A stretch of DNA of 64,000 bases from SABI01 sp963663665. GTDB lineage: Bacteria; Spirochaetota; Spirochaetia; Sphaerochaetales; Sphaerochaetaceae. Where the stretch lies: contig CAXXKP010000006.1 of NCBI GenBank assembly GCA_963663665.2, forward strand, positions 248,001-312,000. Direction: 5' to 3'. Both the position numbers and the translations under genes were made by a program. Below are positions 1 to 8,277 of this stretch, in pieces; within the stretch, counting starts at the first letter, position 1; each line of letters begins with the position of its first letter. The notes under the pieces were generated by a model that was given only the letters and a program-made list of their open reading frames with translations, ran no database searches and had not been told where the DNA came from.

Positions 1-1
1 A

Positions 2-403
2 TCACAAATGCATGAAAATTTATCTGTTAACTTGATTTTTAGCAATGAAGCTGCACACCTAGTAGAAAGTGGTAGCGATTTATTCTTGATGCCAAGCAGA
101 TATGAACCTTGTGGACTTAATCAAATGTATTCTATGCGCTACGGGACGATTGTAATTGCTCGAAAAACTGGTGGTCTTGCAGATTCTGTCACAGATATCG
201 ATGAGGGAGAAGGTACTGGATTCTTATTTAATGAAATATCTGGAAGTGCAATGTTTGAGTCTGTACAAAGGGCTATTTTCTTGTACTATGAGAATAAGGA
301 AGAGTTTGAAATAATTAGAGAAAGGTGTATGAAAATTGATTTCTCTTGGGCTAATTCGGCTCTTGAATATATGAAAGTGTACAACACAATGATAAAGGGG
401 TAA
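2..403 (+). CDS. glgA: Glycogen synthase, C-terminal part (5' end outside window)
   Basis: The reading frame is open from the window edge, so this is the last ~133 residues of a longer protein. It carries the GT5 signature FLMPSRYEPCGLNQMYSMRYG followed by ARKTGGLADSV, which form the ADP-glucose/acceptor site of the C-terminal Rossmann domain of bacterial ADP-glucose-dependent glycogen synthases. The enzyme extends alpha-1,4-glucan chains from ADP-glucose. It ends one base before the glgC start region, so the two are surely co-transcribed: GlgC makes the ADP-glucose that GlgA uses. The ATG at 8 is internal, not the start. Family assignment is firm; full length cannot be judged. Confidence 0.95.
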   Translation, partial: SQMHENLSVNLIFSNEAAHLVESGSDLFLMPSRYEPCGLNQMYSMRYGTIVIARKTGGLADSVTDIDEGEGTGFLFNEISGSAMFESVQRAIFLYYENKEEFEIIRERCMKIDFSWANSALEYMKVYNTMIKG

Positions 404-404
404 C

Positions 405-1703
405 ATGATGGGAAAAAGGAAAGCAATAGCAATTGTACTAGGTGGAGGCAAAGGTACTCGTCTTTATCCACTGACGAAGGATAGATCAAAACCTGCTGTT
501 CCATTCGCTGGAAAATACAGATTAGTAGACATTCCAATTTCAAACTGCATAAATAGTGGAATCAAACAAATATACATACTTACCCAATTCAACTCCGCAT
601 CATTACATAACCATATTGCAAATACCTATATTTTTGACACATTCAGTAATGGGTTCGTTGAAATTCTTGCAGCAGAGCAAACGTATCATAATAATGATTG
701 GTATCAAGGAACTGCTGATGCTGTGAGAAAGAATCTAAAACACTTTGCCGACCAAAATGCTGATTATTATATCATCCTTAGTGGAGACCAACTCTATAGA
801 ATGGATTTTGAACACATGTTACAGACCCACATTGATAGTGGTGCAGTTCTCTCTATTGCCGCAAAAACTGTCAGCAGAGAAGGAGCTACAGGACTTGGCA
901 TCATAGGATCTGATGAGGAAGGAATCATTGAGAAATTCTATGAAAAACCGGCTCCTGATGTAGACATTTCTGACTATAAAATTCCAGTAAAATTATTTAA
1001 AAAAGCACTAAATAGTGAGCCGAATCCTGAAAATGAATATCTCGCATCTATGGGAATATATATTTTTAATGCTCGAAGAATGGAAGAAATACTTTCAACA
1101 AACCCTTCGGCTGATTTCGGTAAAGAAATAATTCCTGACGTCATCAAACATGAGAAAGCAGCCGCTTATGTATTTGATGGATTCTGGGAAGATATTGGAA
1201 CAATTAAAGCATTTTATGATATCAACATTGACCTTGCTTCAGTTACTCCTGCGTTCAACTTCTATAACGAAGAAGTTCCTATCTATACACACCGCCGACA
1301 CCTCCCTGCTACAAAAGTGAACTTCTGTAATATTAGTTGTTCTTTAACTTCAGAAGGTTCTATTATCACAAATGCTTATATAGTAAATTCTATCATCGGT
1401 GTACGAACATTAATCGAAAGTGGTGCCTCATTAGACGGTGTTTACTGTATGGGTGCAAGTTATTATGAAACAGAAGACGAAAAGATAGATAATATGAAGA
1501 AAAAGATTCCAAATATTGGTATCGGCCGAGCGACCATAATAAGACGAGCTATCATTGATCAGAACGCTCGAATTGGGGATGGGTGTCGTATTGGAATTGA
1601 TGATATTAAACGGGAAGAAGGTGATTATGCTAACTACTCAATTCATGATGATGTCATCATTATTCACAAAAATGCAATAATTCCTCATGGGACGATATTA
1701 TAA
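405..1703 (+). CDS. glgC: Glucose-1-phosphate adenylyltransferase (ADP-glucose pyrophosphorylase)
   Basis: Converts glucose-1-phosphate and ATP to ADP-glucose and PPi, the committed step of glycogen synthesis. The N-terminal nucleotidyltransferase motif GGGKGTRLYPLTKDRSKPAV lies near residues 14-33, followed by KYRLVDIPISNC, the YQGTADAV and SGDQLYRMD motifs, and FEKP-like FYEKP. The C-terminal left-handed beta-helix contains hexapeptide-like stretches (NAYIVNSIIG, RATIIRRAIIDQNARIGDG). At 432 residues it is typical length. Two adjacent ATGs (405, 408) are possible; the Shine-Dalgarno AAGGGG at 395-400 suits 408 slightly better. It follows glgA at once and ends at a strong terminator. Confidence 0.96.
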   Translation: MMGKRKAIAIVLGGGKGTRLYPLTKDRSKPAVPFAGKYRLVDIPISNCINSGIKQIYILTQFNSASLHNHIANTYIFDTFSNGFVEILAAEQTYHNNDWYQGTADAVRKNLKHFADQNADYYIILSGDQLYRMDFEHMLQTHIDSGAVLSIAAKTVSREGATGLGIIGSDEEGIIEKFYEKPAPDVDISDYKIPVKLFKKALNSEPNPENEYLASMGIYIFNARRMEEILSTNPSADFGKEIIPDVIKHEKAAAYVFDGFWEDIGTIKAFYDINIDLASVTPAFNFYNEEVPIYTHRRHLPATKVNFCNISCSLTSEGSIITNAYIVNSIIGVRTLIESGASLDGVYCMGASYYETEDEKIDNMKKKIPNIGIGRATIIRRAIIDQNARIGDGCRIGIDDIKREEGDYANYSIHDDVIIIHKNAIIPHGTIL

Positions 1704-1722
1704 TTACAGAAATATTCACTTA

Positions 1723-1749
1723 TAGGTGCCTTTTTAGGCACCTATTTTT
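1723..1749 (+). terminator. Rho-independent terminator of glgA-glgC
   Basis: Eight-base-pair stem TAGGTGCC / GGCACCTA with a six-base loop, followed by five T residues on the plus strand. It lies 20 bases after the glgC stop, between two convergent genes. Confidence 0.9.
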
Positions 1750-2155
1750 ATGCTCTAGAATTATCTTCTAGAACTTTGCGAATACCATCATTTCTAGCGT
1801 TCATAGGAAGCAAAAGCAACTCTTCTAGAGTAACCCATTTATGAATTTTCTTAGTGTTTAAAATAATTGTACCAACTAGAACAGAATCGACCCTAAAGGC
1901 TTTAACAAAGAAAGTCTTCCCTTTCTCTATAACAGTAAAGTTACATAGTTCCTCTTCTACTTGGATTGTCAAAGATAATTCTTCCATGAACAGATCCTCT
2001 AAGGCTTGCACTTCTTGTTCATTCCAATATACTAGGCTTGTTGGGAATATCCATTCACCTTTCTTAGTTTGAATAACTAGGTATCTGCCACCCTTAAAAA
2101 AAACACCAAAAAGTGATATTTTCTCATACTTGTTTCTAGGTGGAACAAGACTCAT
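1748..2155 (-). CDS. Nudix-like protein with a degenerate Nudix box
   Basis: A 135-residue protein. The pattern FGVFFKGGRYLVIQTKKGEWIFP (in pieces) resembles the start of a Nudix fold, with GEWIFP before the expected box. The box itself should read G-x5-E-x7-REUxEE-x-GU, but here the helix reads NEQEVQALEDLFMEEL: the REUxEE core is not intact. It may be a non-hydrolytic relative, so no substrate can be given. Its start overlaps the stop of the upstream membrane-protein gene (ATGA, 2152-2155), so it is the last cistron of a three-gene coupled operon starting with the NAD(P)HX repair gene. That context is compatible with nucleotide housekeeping, but this is inference. Confidence 0.55.
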   Translation of the reverse strand: MSLVPPRNKYEKISLFGVFFKGGRYLVIQTKKGEWIFPTSLVYWNEQEVQALEDLFMEELSLTIQVEEELCNFTVIEKGKTFFVKAFRVDSVLVGTIILNTKKIHKWVTLEELLLLPMNARNDGIRKVLEDNSRA

Positions 2156-2601
2156 AGCAAAACTCCTTGGGGAAATAGTAGGTGAAGAATTGTTATAATT
2201 GAAATAAAAATACCAATGTTACGCTTATGAGTTTCAATAAGAGAATGAGTCCTTTCCATCATATTAACCCCATTTCTCTTCAAATTCTCATCTTCTTTAT
2301 TTTCCTCTTTCTTTTTTGATTGGGAATTCAGAATAATGATGAGATACACAAGAAAGATAAGCAAAGAGAAGACAACAAGAAATTCTCCTAAAAGAATGGG
2401 ACCTGGTGAAATTGGCAAGAAAATATTCAGTAACATAATGATTGAAACAAAAACAATACTAATAATAGTGATTGTACTATTGGATTCAATAGAATTTCGA
2501 ACCTTAAGAAGGAGAACATATTTCCATCCATAGTAGTCTGAATAAAAAACCATAACAGAGAGTATAAGCGTAACCATAGTAATGAAATATAGTTGTATCA
2601 T
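2152..2601 (-). CDS. Small multi-pass membrane protein, unknown function
   Basis: I do not recognise a family. The 149 residues show about four hydrophobic segments: ~4-20, ~45-62, ~67-92 and ~130-149. A charged loop (QSKKKEENKEDENLKRN) precedes the last one, so most of the hydrophilic mass is a single cytoplasm-type loop. The start codon shares one base with the stop of the upstream NAD(P)HX repair gene (TAATG), and its stop overlaps the next start by four bases. It is therefore translationally coupled on both sides. Confidence 0.7.
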   Translation of the reverse strand: MIQLYFITMVTLILSVMVFYSDYYGWKYVLLLKVRNSIESNSTITIISIVFVSIIMLLNIFLPISPGPILLGEFLVVFSLLIFLVYLIIILNSQSKKKEENKEDENLKRNGVNMMERTHSLIETHKRNIGIFISIITILHLLFPQGVLL

Positions 2602-4175
2602 TAATTTTCTTCTCTTTCTTTATAAGCAGTTCCAATATAGTGTATAAGAAGGTCTACATCAAACCATCGAGCACTATTCCTTGCTAAAACACCAGAGCGT
2701 TGATGGAGAAGAACCCCATTAAGTGCACTCTCAAAAGGAGTATAACCCCTTGATAGAAAGGAGGCAATAATTCCTGTAAGAGCATCTCCACTACCAGCAA
2801 CACCTAGTGCACTATTTTGACCATCTACTACAACAGGGATTGAATTATTAATCGTTCCATCCACTATCCATACAACATTGCTTTTATAGACTAAAACACA
2901 TGATAATTTTCGAGCAATTTTTATAAGGGAATCAATAAATGATTCTGAGGTTCCCCTCACATGGACTTCTTGTGCAAGGGTCGGCATCCCTAATAACTCT
3001 AACATCTTCACCAATTCACCTGGATGGGGTGTAAGAATTAGAGGCCCACTCTCGCCCGCCAATATTCTTTTTTGTGACACGAGGCTAGCAAAGGCAAAAA
3101 TTCCATCAGCATCACATACCACAGGAAGATTAGATCGTAAGAGTTCATACATTTGCTCCTCTCTACCACTACCCCATCCAGGCCCTACTGCTACAGCATC
3201 ATATAGGGAAATAAGAGCCTCCTTTGAAATGAAACATCCCCTTTTGACAGGATGAACAATAAGAGACATAGTCTCAGTTTTCACGATATCTGATATGTTT
3301 TCATCACAGTATAAGGAAACAAGCCCTATCCCACTATGGAAGGCACTCTGTGAGGTAATTTTTGCTGCCCCAGTATATGTAGTAGATCCGGCAAAAAGTG
3401 CAAGATGCCCACGTTTATTCTTATAATCACTGTCATTTGTCTTAGTAAGAACCATATCATCAATAGTAGCTAAAAGAGCTCTCTTCTCAGCAGTCTCTAG
3501 TAACGAAACAGGAAATGAAGGATTAATTTTCAATACATCGCCCCAAGACGAGCGCCCCAAAGGATAATAGGTTAAACTCTTCTGAAGACCAAATGTTATG
3601 CATATATCACAATTAATATGAGGTCCTGTCGAGACACCACTGTCGGAAATCCCTGAGGGGATATCTACACTAAGCACATAGACACCACGAGATTGAGCTG
3701 AATTTATACTTGTAATGAGGTGGATAATATCTTCATGTAACTTACCTCTAAAGCCAGTTCCTGTAATTCCATCAATAATAAAATCTGCATGAGAGAGGAG
3801 CCTTTGTGTTTCCTCATCTACCTCATTATTGCGTAGAGAAAACTCATGAATATGAAGTCCAAGATTCCTGCAAATATTACGATGTTGATTACATGAAACA
3901 GAAATATGATTCCCTAGAAGGATGATTGAAATATGTTCCATTCCTAAAAGGTATGCTTCTCTTGCCATAACAAGAGCATCGCCACCATTATTTCCACCTC
4001 CGGCAATAAATACTAATGAATGATGAGGTAAATATTTTTTTTTAGAATGCTCTAGAAAGGCATGAAATCCCTTCACTCCTGCATGTTCCATAAGAATGAG
4101 AGGAGGAATAGAGTATTCATGAATACTCTTTGTATCAATCTGCTCTAAAGTCTCAGTACTCACTAAGGTTTCCAT
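2601..4175 (-). CDS. nnr: Bifunctional NAD(P)H-hydrate epimerase / ADP-dependent NAD(P)H-hydrate dehydratase
   Basis: Repairs hydrated NADH/NADPH: the N-terminal half epimerises (R)- to (S)-NAD(P)HX and the C-terminal half dehydrates the S form using ADP. The N-terminal YjeF/AIBP domain (residues ~1-215) shows GGGNNGGDALVMAR, DGITGTGFRGKL and SVDIPSGISDSG. The C-terminal ribokinase-like domain (~250-515) shows GHLALFAGSTTYTGAA, GPGWG, VCDADG, LTPHPGEL and the catalytic GVAGSGDALTGIIA. At 524 residues it matches the fused bacterial form. It heads a three-gene operon on the minus strand. Confidence 0.93.
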   Translation of the reverse strand: METLVSTETLEQIDTKSIHEYSIPPLILMEHAGVKGFHAFLEHSKKKYLPHHSLVFIAGGGNNGGDALVMAREAYLLGMEHISIILLGNHISVSCNQHRNICRNLGLHIHEFSLRNNEVDEETQRLLSHADFIIDGITGTGFRGKLHEDIIHLITSINSAQSRGVYVLSVDIPSGISDSGVSTGPHINCDICITFGLQKSLTYYPLGRSSWGDVLKINPSFPVSLLETAEKRALLATIDDMVLTKTNDSDYKNKRGHLALFAGSTTYTGAAKITSQSAFHSGIGLVSLYCDENISDIVKTETMSLIVHPVKRGCFISKEALISLYDAVAVGPGWGSGREEQMYELLRSNLPVVCDADGIFAFASLVSQKRILAGESGPLILTPHPGELVKMLELLGMPTLAQEVHVRGTSESFIDSLIKIARKLSCVLVYKSNVVWIVDGTINNSIPVVVDGQNSALGVAGSGDALTGIIASFLSRGYTPFESALNGVLLHQRSGVLARNSARWFDVDLLIHYIGTAYKEREEN

Positions 4176-4242
4176 ACTTGAATTCTAATCGTTCCATAGC
4201 TAACGGTCAATCTTTAGAAATAAATCCTGACGAAGAACTTAA

Positions 4243-4285
4243 TTGAAATATATAGTAGCATGTTTTTATATTTTCGTGTTACTAT
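4243..4285 (+). promoter_or_regulatory. Promoter with overlapping two-turn dyad (candidate NikR-type operator)
   Basis: TTGAAA (4243-4248), 18-base spacer, TATATT (4267-4272) forms a sigma70-type promoter. An inverted repeat straddles the -10: ATAGTAGCATG (4252-4262) and CGTGTTACTAT (4275-4285), 9 of 11 positions complementary, arms separated by 12 bases. Half-site centres are 23 bases apart, close to the 22-base spacing of the E. coli NikR operator (GTATGA-N16-TCATAC). The first downstream gene encodes a NikR-like repressor, so autoregulation is a reasonable inference. Confidence 0.6.
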
Positions 4286-4309
4286 TGTCGTAAATGTACA
4301 GGAGGGCGT

Positions 4310-4729
4310 ATGTCTCACTTAGTTAGGTTTGGTGTTTCCATGGATAAAGAGTTAGTTGCGCTGCTTGACGAGTACACAACAGAATGCCACTTCCCTAATA
4401 GAAGTCACACAATCAGACATATGATACATGAGCAACTTAGAGAATCCCATAATAATAATTCTGACGACGATGTTACATCTGTAATTTCATTGATTTATAA
4501 GGCGAATTCAACATTGGTGAGAGTACCTATCTCCTCATACCCTTCAATAAAAATTCTCACTAACCTCCAATCACACATTAAAGACAATGTTGTATTGAAG
4601 ATTCTCATCGTACATGGTCAACAAAGAGAGGTTGCAGCTTGGGCTCACTCTTTGATGAAACAACCCCATGTAGTAGGGAAAATTTCTATTGTCGCGCTCG
4701 ATAGCATGGTTGAGGAGCTCGAATGGTAA
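4310..4729 (+). CDS. NikR-like ribbon-helix-helix metal regulator with atypical metal site
   Basis: The 139 residues match NikR architecture. Residues ~4-43 are a ribbon-helix-helix (VRFGVSMDKELVALLDEY ... RSHTIRHMIHEQL), and ~57-130 an ACT-like beta-alpha-beta domain (LKILIVHGQQREVAAWAHSL). Aligning by eye with E. coli NikR, the nickel ligands H76, H87, H89 and C95 fall on S76, Q87, H89 and V95, so only one is kept. It probably senses another metal or another signal. It overlaps the ATPase gene of a ZnuCBA-type importer by seven bases, so it likely controls that operon. A Shine-Dalgarno AGGAGG lies just upstream. Confidence 0.75.
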   Translation: MSHLVRFGVSMDKELVALLDEYTTECHFPNRSHTIRHMIHEQLRESHNNNSDDDVTSVISLIYKANSTLVRVPISSYPSIKILTNLQSHIKDNVVLKILIVHGQQREVAAWAHSLMKQPHVVGKISIVALDSMVEELEW

Positions 4730-5418
4730 ATAATGAGATTCTCCTTACCTTCAAGGATGTAAGTTTTTGGTATGATAGGAGTGAAATAATTCTAGATAAA
4801 ATCTCTTTCAGTCTACAAAAAGGAGAGAAAGCACTCATAATTGGTGAAAATGGTGCAGGTAAAACCACACTACTAAAATTGCTATGCCATCAAATATTCC
4901 CCACAGGAGGAGAGATTACCCTCTTTGACAAAAATATTCATGAATTGGAATCAAACGTTTTTTATCATAAAGAGATTTCTTATGTCCCTCAAATACAACT
5001 CCAATCAGAAATAGCGACACAAGTTGCTGAGAGTGTCTTATTAGGGCTTTGGGGCAAAAATTTCTCATATCTTAAAAGATCCTCAAAGCAGGACAAGCAG
5101 AGAGCTCTAGATGCCTTGAGAATGGTTGGAATGGAAAAATATGCTCTTCGTGATTTAAGAGCTTTATCAGGTGGAGAGAGGCAGAAAGTCGCCATAGCAC
5201 GAGCTATTATTAGAACACCTTCGCTTTTGTTACTTGATGAACCAACAACTTATCTTGATAAAGAGTCAAAAGATGAGATAACACAGCTTATAGACACGTT
5301 GCATAAAGAACTTCAATTTACATTACTTCTTATTTCTCACGATAAAATCCACGTCGATAAGATAGACAGAACTTTTGTTCTAGAAAATCATAGACTGCTT
5401 GAGAGAGGGAAGAAATGA
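4723..5418 (+). CDS. znuC: Metal ABC transporter ATPase (ZnuC/MntB type)
   Basis: Cytoplasmic ATPase of a cluster-9 metal importer. Walker A GENGAGKT is at residues 41-48, the ABC signature LSGGE at 148-152 and Walker B LLLLDEP at 168-174, followed by the D-loop (YLD) and switch His in LISHD. At 231 residues it is normal for ZnuC. It overlaps the regulator gene upstream by seven bases and the permease downstream by four (ATGA), so expression is coupled. The metal (Zn or Mn) cannot be fixed from the ATPase; the binding protein's histidines favour zinc. Confidence 0.88.
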   Translation: MVNNEILLTFKDVSFWYDRSEIILDKISFSLQKGEKALIIGENGAGKTTLLKLLCHQIFPTGGEITLFDKNIHELESNVFYHKEISYVPQIQLQSEIATQVAESVLLGLWGKNFSYLKRSSKQDKQRALDALRMVGMEKYALRDLRALSGGERQKVAIARAIIRTPSLLLLDEPTTYLDKESKDEITQLIDTLHKELQFTLLLISHDKIHVDKIDRTFVLENHRLLERGKK

Positions 5419-6236
5419 ACACCATTCTAGAAGCGCTAAGCATCCCGATTATTTTGCATGCATTCATAGCAATGCTCTTTGCAGGAGGAACACTATCTCT
5501 CGTAGGGGTAATCATTATCCCACTTCATCTTATGACTATGCGTTTTACTCTGATGCATGTTGGACTCTTCGGAGCAGCAATAGCTGTTGCTTTCAACCTC
5601 TCCCCGACCATCTTTGCCTACCTTTTTGTTGTTACTATATCACTTACAATGGGTCTTTTAACTCGTGAAAAAAAAGAGATGGCAAGTAGCATTGGGGCAA
5701 TCTTTATGACAGGTTCTCTTGCTGGGGCATTTGTGGTTCTTGCTGCAACGAATGTACCAGCAATGGAAGTTTTCGATATCTTTGCAGGTAATATCCTCTT
5801 AATGAATAGAGCTGACCTCATAATGACTATCTTACTTGGAATCTCAATAATTCTCTTTTTCACTATCTGTTATCGTGAAATACAATTGATTCTCTTAAAC
5901 CCAGAACTTGCACATATCCTAGGAGTTCCTGTTAAGATGATGATGAACCTAATTTTCATAATTCTTGGGTTTAGTGTTGCAACAGCTCTTAAGCTCGTCG
6001 GAGCTTTGTTAGTAGATGCACTCTTATTCTTACCAGCAGTCGCAGCATTAAGATTAGCAAAAAATTTCCTCTCTACTCTCATTCTCACATCTCTATTTGG
6101 TTTCCTTACATCCTTGTTTGGTTTTATTGTAGCACTCTTCTTGGGACTTCCTATAGGTGCCTCAGCTGCTCTGGTGTCAACAATGTTATTGGTTCTCGTA
6201 TTTATGTATGCACGTATCGCTAAAATATATTATTAG
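5415..6236 (+). CDS. znuB: Metal ABC transporter permease (ZnuB/ABC-3 family)
   Basis: An ABC-3 family inner-membrane permease of 273 residues with about eight hydrophobic segments. Family features are the AMLFAGGTLSLVG start, the central FAGNILLMN and the ELAHILGVPVK loop that contacts the ATPase, then LKLVGALLVDALLFLPAVAA. It starts within the stop of the ATPase gene. With the ATPase and binding protein it forms a complete importer. Gene symbol is by analogy; MntC-type manganese permeases are in the same family. Confidence 0.88.
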   Translation: MNTILEALSIPIILHAFIAMLFAGGTLSLVGVIIIPLHLMTMRFTLMHVGLFGAAIAVAFNLSPTIFAYLFVVTISLTMGLLTREKKEMASSIGAIFMTGSLAGAFVVLAATNVPAMEVFDIFAGNILLMNRADLIMTILLGISIILFFTICYREIQLILLNPELAHILGVPVKMMMNLIFIILGFSVATALKLVGALLVDALLFLPAVAALRLAKNFLSTLILTSLFGFLTSLFGFIVALFLGLPIGASAALVSTMLLVLVFMYARIAKIYY

Positions 6237-6245
6237 GAGTTTTCT

Positions 6246-7091
6246 ATGTTAACAAACGTCTTTTCTACTAAGAGTTTTAAAGTATTTCTGACCATCTTCT
6301 TGTTCACTTTCATATCAAGTGGAATTGGTCTTTTTGCCGAAGGGCAAGTTGATCAAGAAGATAGTCAATCTAGTGCCTCTCGATATGAATCATATGCAGG
6401 TAATAGTTCGATAAATCCAACGATTATTTCAAGTACATCATGGGTTAGTGCAATTGTAGAAGCCGGTGGAGGAGAAAATATAACCACCTTAGCTCCTATT
6501 ACATTAAAACATCCTCCTGAATACGATTTCTCACCAAAAGATATTATTACAGCGACCAAGGGTGATATTCTCTTCTGGGCCGGTTACGAAGGATTTATGA
6601 AGAAATTATTTACGGCTGCTAAAATTGATGAGAATAAGATTTATCAAATAACAACAGGGAATACACCAGAATTATTGAAAGAGAATGTTACGAGAATTTC
6701 AACCTTCCTATCGAAACAAGATCAGGGAAAGGCTTGGATTGCTGAACTTGATTCCTTGTTTAGTCAATTAAGAGAAGAAGTCTCTTCCTTAGGGGAGAAT
6801 GAGCGAAAAGTTATCGTTCAATTCCACCAAAAAGGATTCATTGAGTCATTAGGATACGATGTTGTTGCTGTGTATGGTCCAAATGAAATCACGATGAGCG
6901 ATGTTAAAGATATTGAAAAACTCGAATTCTCTATGATAATTGACAATTACCATTCCCCTGGGGGAATTGCATTCGCAAAGGAAGGAAGGAAATATGTACA
7001 ACTTCTCAATTTTCCAGGGCCTTTTGATACAGACTCTATTCTCAGTGTCATTAGATATAATGGAAATCAGTTAGGGTTGCTTGACAGATAA
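6246..7091 (+). CDS. znuA: Metal ABC transporter substrate-binding protein (ZnuA-like)
   Basis: Periplasmic metal-binding protein of the SBP family PF01297. A signal peptide occupies about residues 1-31 (hydrophobic FKVFLTIFLFTFISSGIGLFA). Three histidines sit where ZnuA has its zinc ligands: His89 (KHPPEYDFSP), His194 (QFHQKGFIESLGYDV) and His236 (DNYHSPGG). The fourth ligand position is not obvious. The acidic/His-rich loop of gamma-proteobacterial ZnuA is absent, and there is no lipobox cysteine. It begins nine bases after the permease with AGGAG upstream, and is the last gene before the thiamine riboswitch. Confidence 0.85.
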   Translation: MLTNVFSTKSFKVFLTIFLFTFISSGIGLFAEGQVDQEDSQSSASRYESYAGNSSINPTIISSTSWVSAIVEAGGGENITTLAPITLKHPPEYDFSPKDIITATKGDILFWAGYEGFMKKLFTAAKIDENKIYQITTGNTPELLKENVTRISTFLSKQDQGKAWIAELDSLFSQLREEVSSLGENERKVIVQFHQKGFIESLGYDVVAVYGPNEITMSDVKDIEKLEFSMIIDNYHSPGGIAFAKEGRKYVQLLNFPGPFDTDSILSVIRYNGNQLGLLDR

Positions 7092-7110
7092 CAGTTCTTT
7101 TTCTATAGTC

Positions 7111-7196
7111 TAGATGTCTTGGGGTGGTCAAATATTTGGCCTGAGATTACACCCGTTGAACCTGATCTAGGTAATTCTAGCGAAGGGAACTGATCG
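7111..7196 (+). ncRNA. TPP (thi-box) riboswitch
   Basis: The conserved thi-box blocks occur in order: GGGGTG (7121-7126), CTGAGATTACACCCG (7141-7155), then TTGAACCTGATCTAG, TAATTCTAGCG and AAGGGAA (ending 7189). These correspond to the P2/P3 pyrimidine-sensing and P4/P5 pyrophosphate-sensing helices. It precedes thiB-thiP-thiQ, a classical target. The outer P1 boundaries are approximate because P1 is imperfect here. No terminator hairpin with a T-run follows before the start codon, so control of translation is more likely than attenuation. Confidence 0.95.
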
Positions 7197-7209
7197 TAAA
7201 CTCAAATCT

Positions 7210-7247
7210 ATACATCCCCACAGACAGAAATTCATATATGGAGGTAT
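7210..7247 (+). promoter_or_regulatory. Possible Shine-Dalgarno-sequestering stem of the TPP riboswitch
   Basis: ATACATCC (7210-7217) can pair with GGAGGTAT (7240-7247) with one mismatch, burying the thiB Shine-Dalgarno GGAGG (7240-7244). This would be an expression platform acting on translation. It was found by eye and no energy was calculated. Confidence 0.4.
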
Positions 7248-7251
7248 TAAG

Positions 7252-8277
7252 GTGAAAATCCGAATAATACTTAGCGTTTTGTTGATCTCTGTTCTGTGCG
7301 TATCAGGAAGTTTCGCTGTCGGAAACAAAGAATCCATGGAGAGTGAGATACTTACTGTCTATGCTTATGACTCTTTTGTAAGTGAATGGGGTCCAGGTCC
7401 GCTAGTTGTTCCTGTATTTGAAGAAGCTACAGGGATTAAAGTGAATTTAGTCTCAGTTGGTAGCGGGGGTGAACTATTAACGAAGTTAGAGCTTGAGAAA
7501 CATTCTCCAAAAGCAGACGTTGTTATAGGAATTTCTCACGAACTTTTATCGAAAACTCTCTCATCTGGACTATTCCTTCCCTATCAGTCCCCAATTTTAG
7601 CAGACATTCCATCTTCACTTCTGTTTGATTCTACTTACTCCCTTCTTCCTTTCAACTACGCATCATATTCCTTCAACTATGATAGTGAAGCCCTCCAAAA
7701 CCCACCAACATCTTTAGAAGACTTATTAGATCCACGTTTTAAAAGAAGCATCATAATTATGGATCCGAGAACAAGTAGTGTAGGAATGGGCTTATTAGAA
7801 TGGACGGTTGCGGTGTATGGAGATGATTATCTTGGGTGGTGGAAAGCTGTAAAAGAAAACATCCTCACAATTGCTGATGGATGGTCAAGTGGGTATGGAC
7901 TTTTCACTGAGGGAGAAGCCCCTATTGTTCTCTCGTATATAACATCACCTGTCTACCATTTAATGTATGAAGGAAGTGACAGATATAAATCAACTCAATT
8001 CTTAGAAGGAAACTTTATCGCTATTGAGGGAGTTGGCATTGTTAAAAGCAGTAAGAATGTAGAAAATGCAAAGAAGTTCGTTGATTTTCTTCTTAGTGAA
8101 GCACAGTTAGATATCGCAGTCGCAAATATCATGTACCCCGTGAATAAACATGTTATACTTCCCAAAGAATTTGACATGATTGAAAAGCCCACGAACATAT
8201 TATCACTAGATTCAGATGTAATTAATGACTCAAGAGATAGATGGATACAAGAATGGGTCGAGGTAATGAGTAAGTGA
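7252..8277 (+). CDS. thiB: Thiamine ABC transporter substrate-binding protein
   Basis: Periplasmic thiamine/TPP-binding protein. Starts with GTG, seven bases after GGAGG. The signal peptide covers about residues 1-23 (IILSVLLISVLCVSGSFA). The mature protein has the ThiB/TbpA opening LTVYAYDSFVSEWGPG, VNLVSVGSGGELLTKLELEK, DVVIG, YASYSFNYDSEAL, DPRTSSVGMGLLEW and ADGWSSGYGLFTEGEAPIVLSY, all typical of this family. 341 residues is usual. It lies directly behind a TPP riboswitch and is coupled to thiP through a GTGA overlap, so it is repressed when TPP is abundant. Confidence 0.95.
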   Translation: MKIRIILSVLLISVLCVSGSFAVGNKESMESEILTVYAYDSFVSEWGPGPLVVPVFEEATGIKVNLVSVGSGGELLTKLELEKHSPKADVVIGISHELLSKTLSSGLFLPYQSPILADIPSSLLFDSTYSLLPFNYASYSFNYDSEALQNPPTSLEDLLDPRFKRSIIIMDPRTSSVGMGLLEWTVAVYGDDYLGWWKAVKENILTIADGWSSGYGLFTEGEAPIVLSYITSPVYHLMYEGSDRYKSTQFLEGNFIAIEGVGIVKSSKNVENAKKFVDFLLSEAQLDIAVANIMYPVNKHVILPKEFDMIEKPTNILSLDSDVINDSRDRWIQEWVEVMSK

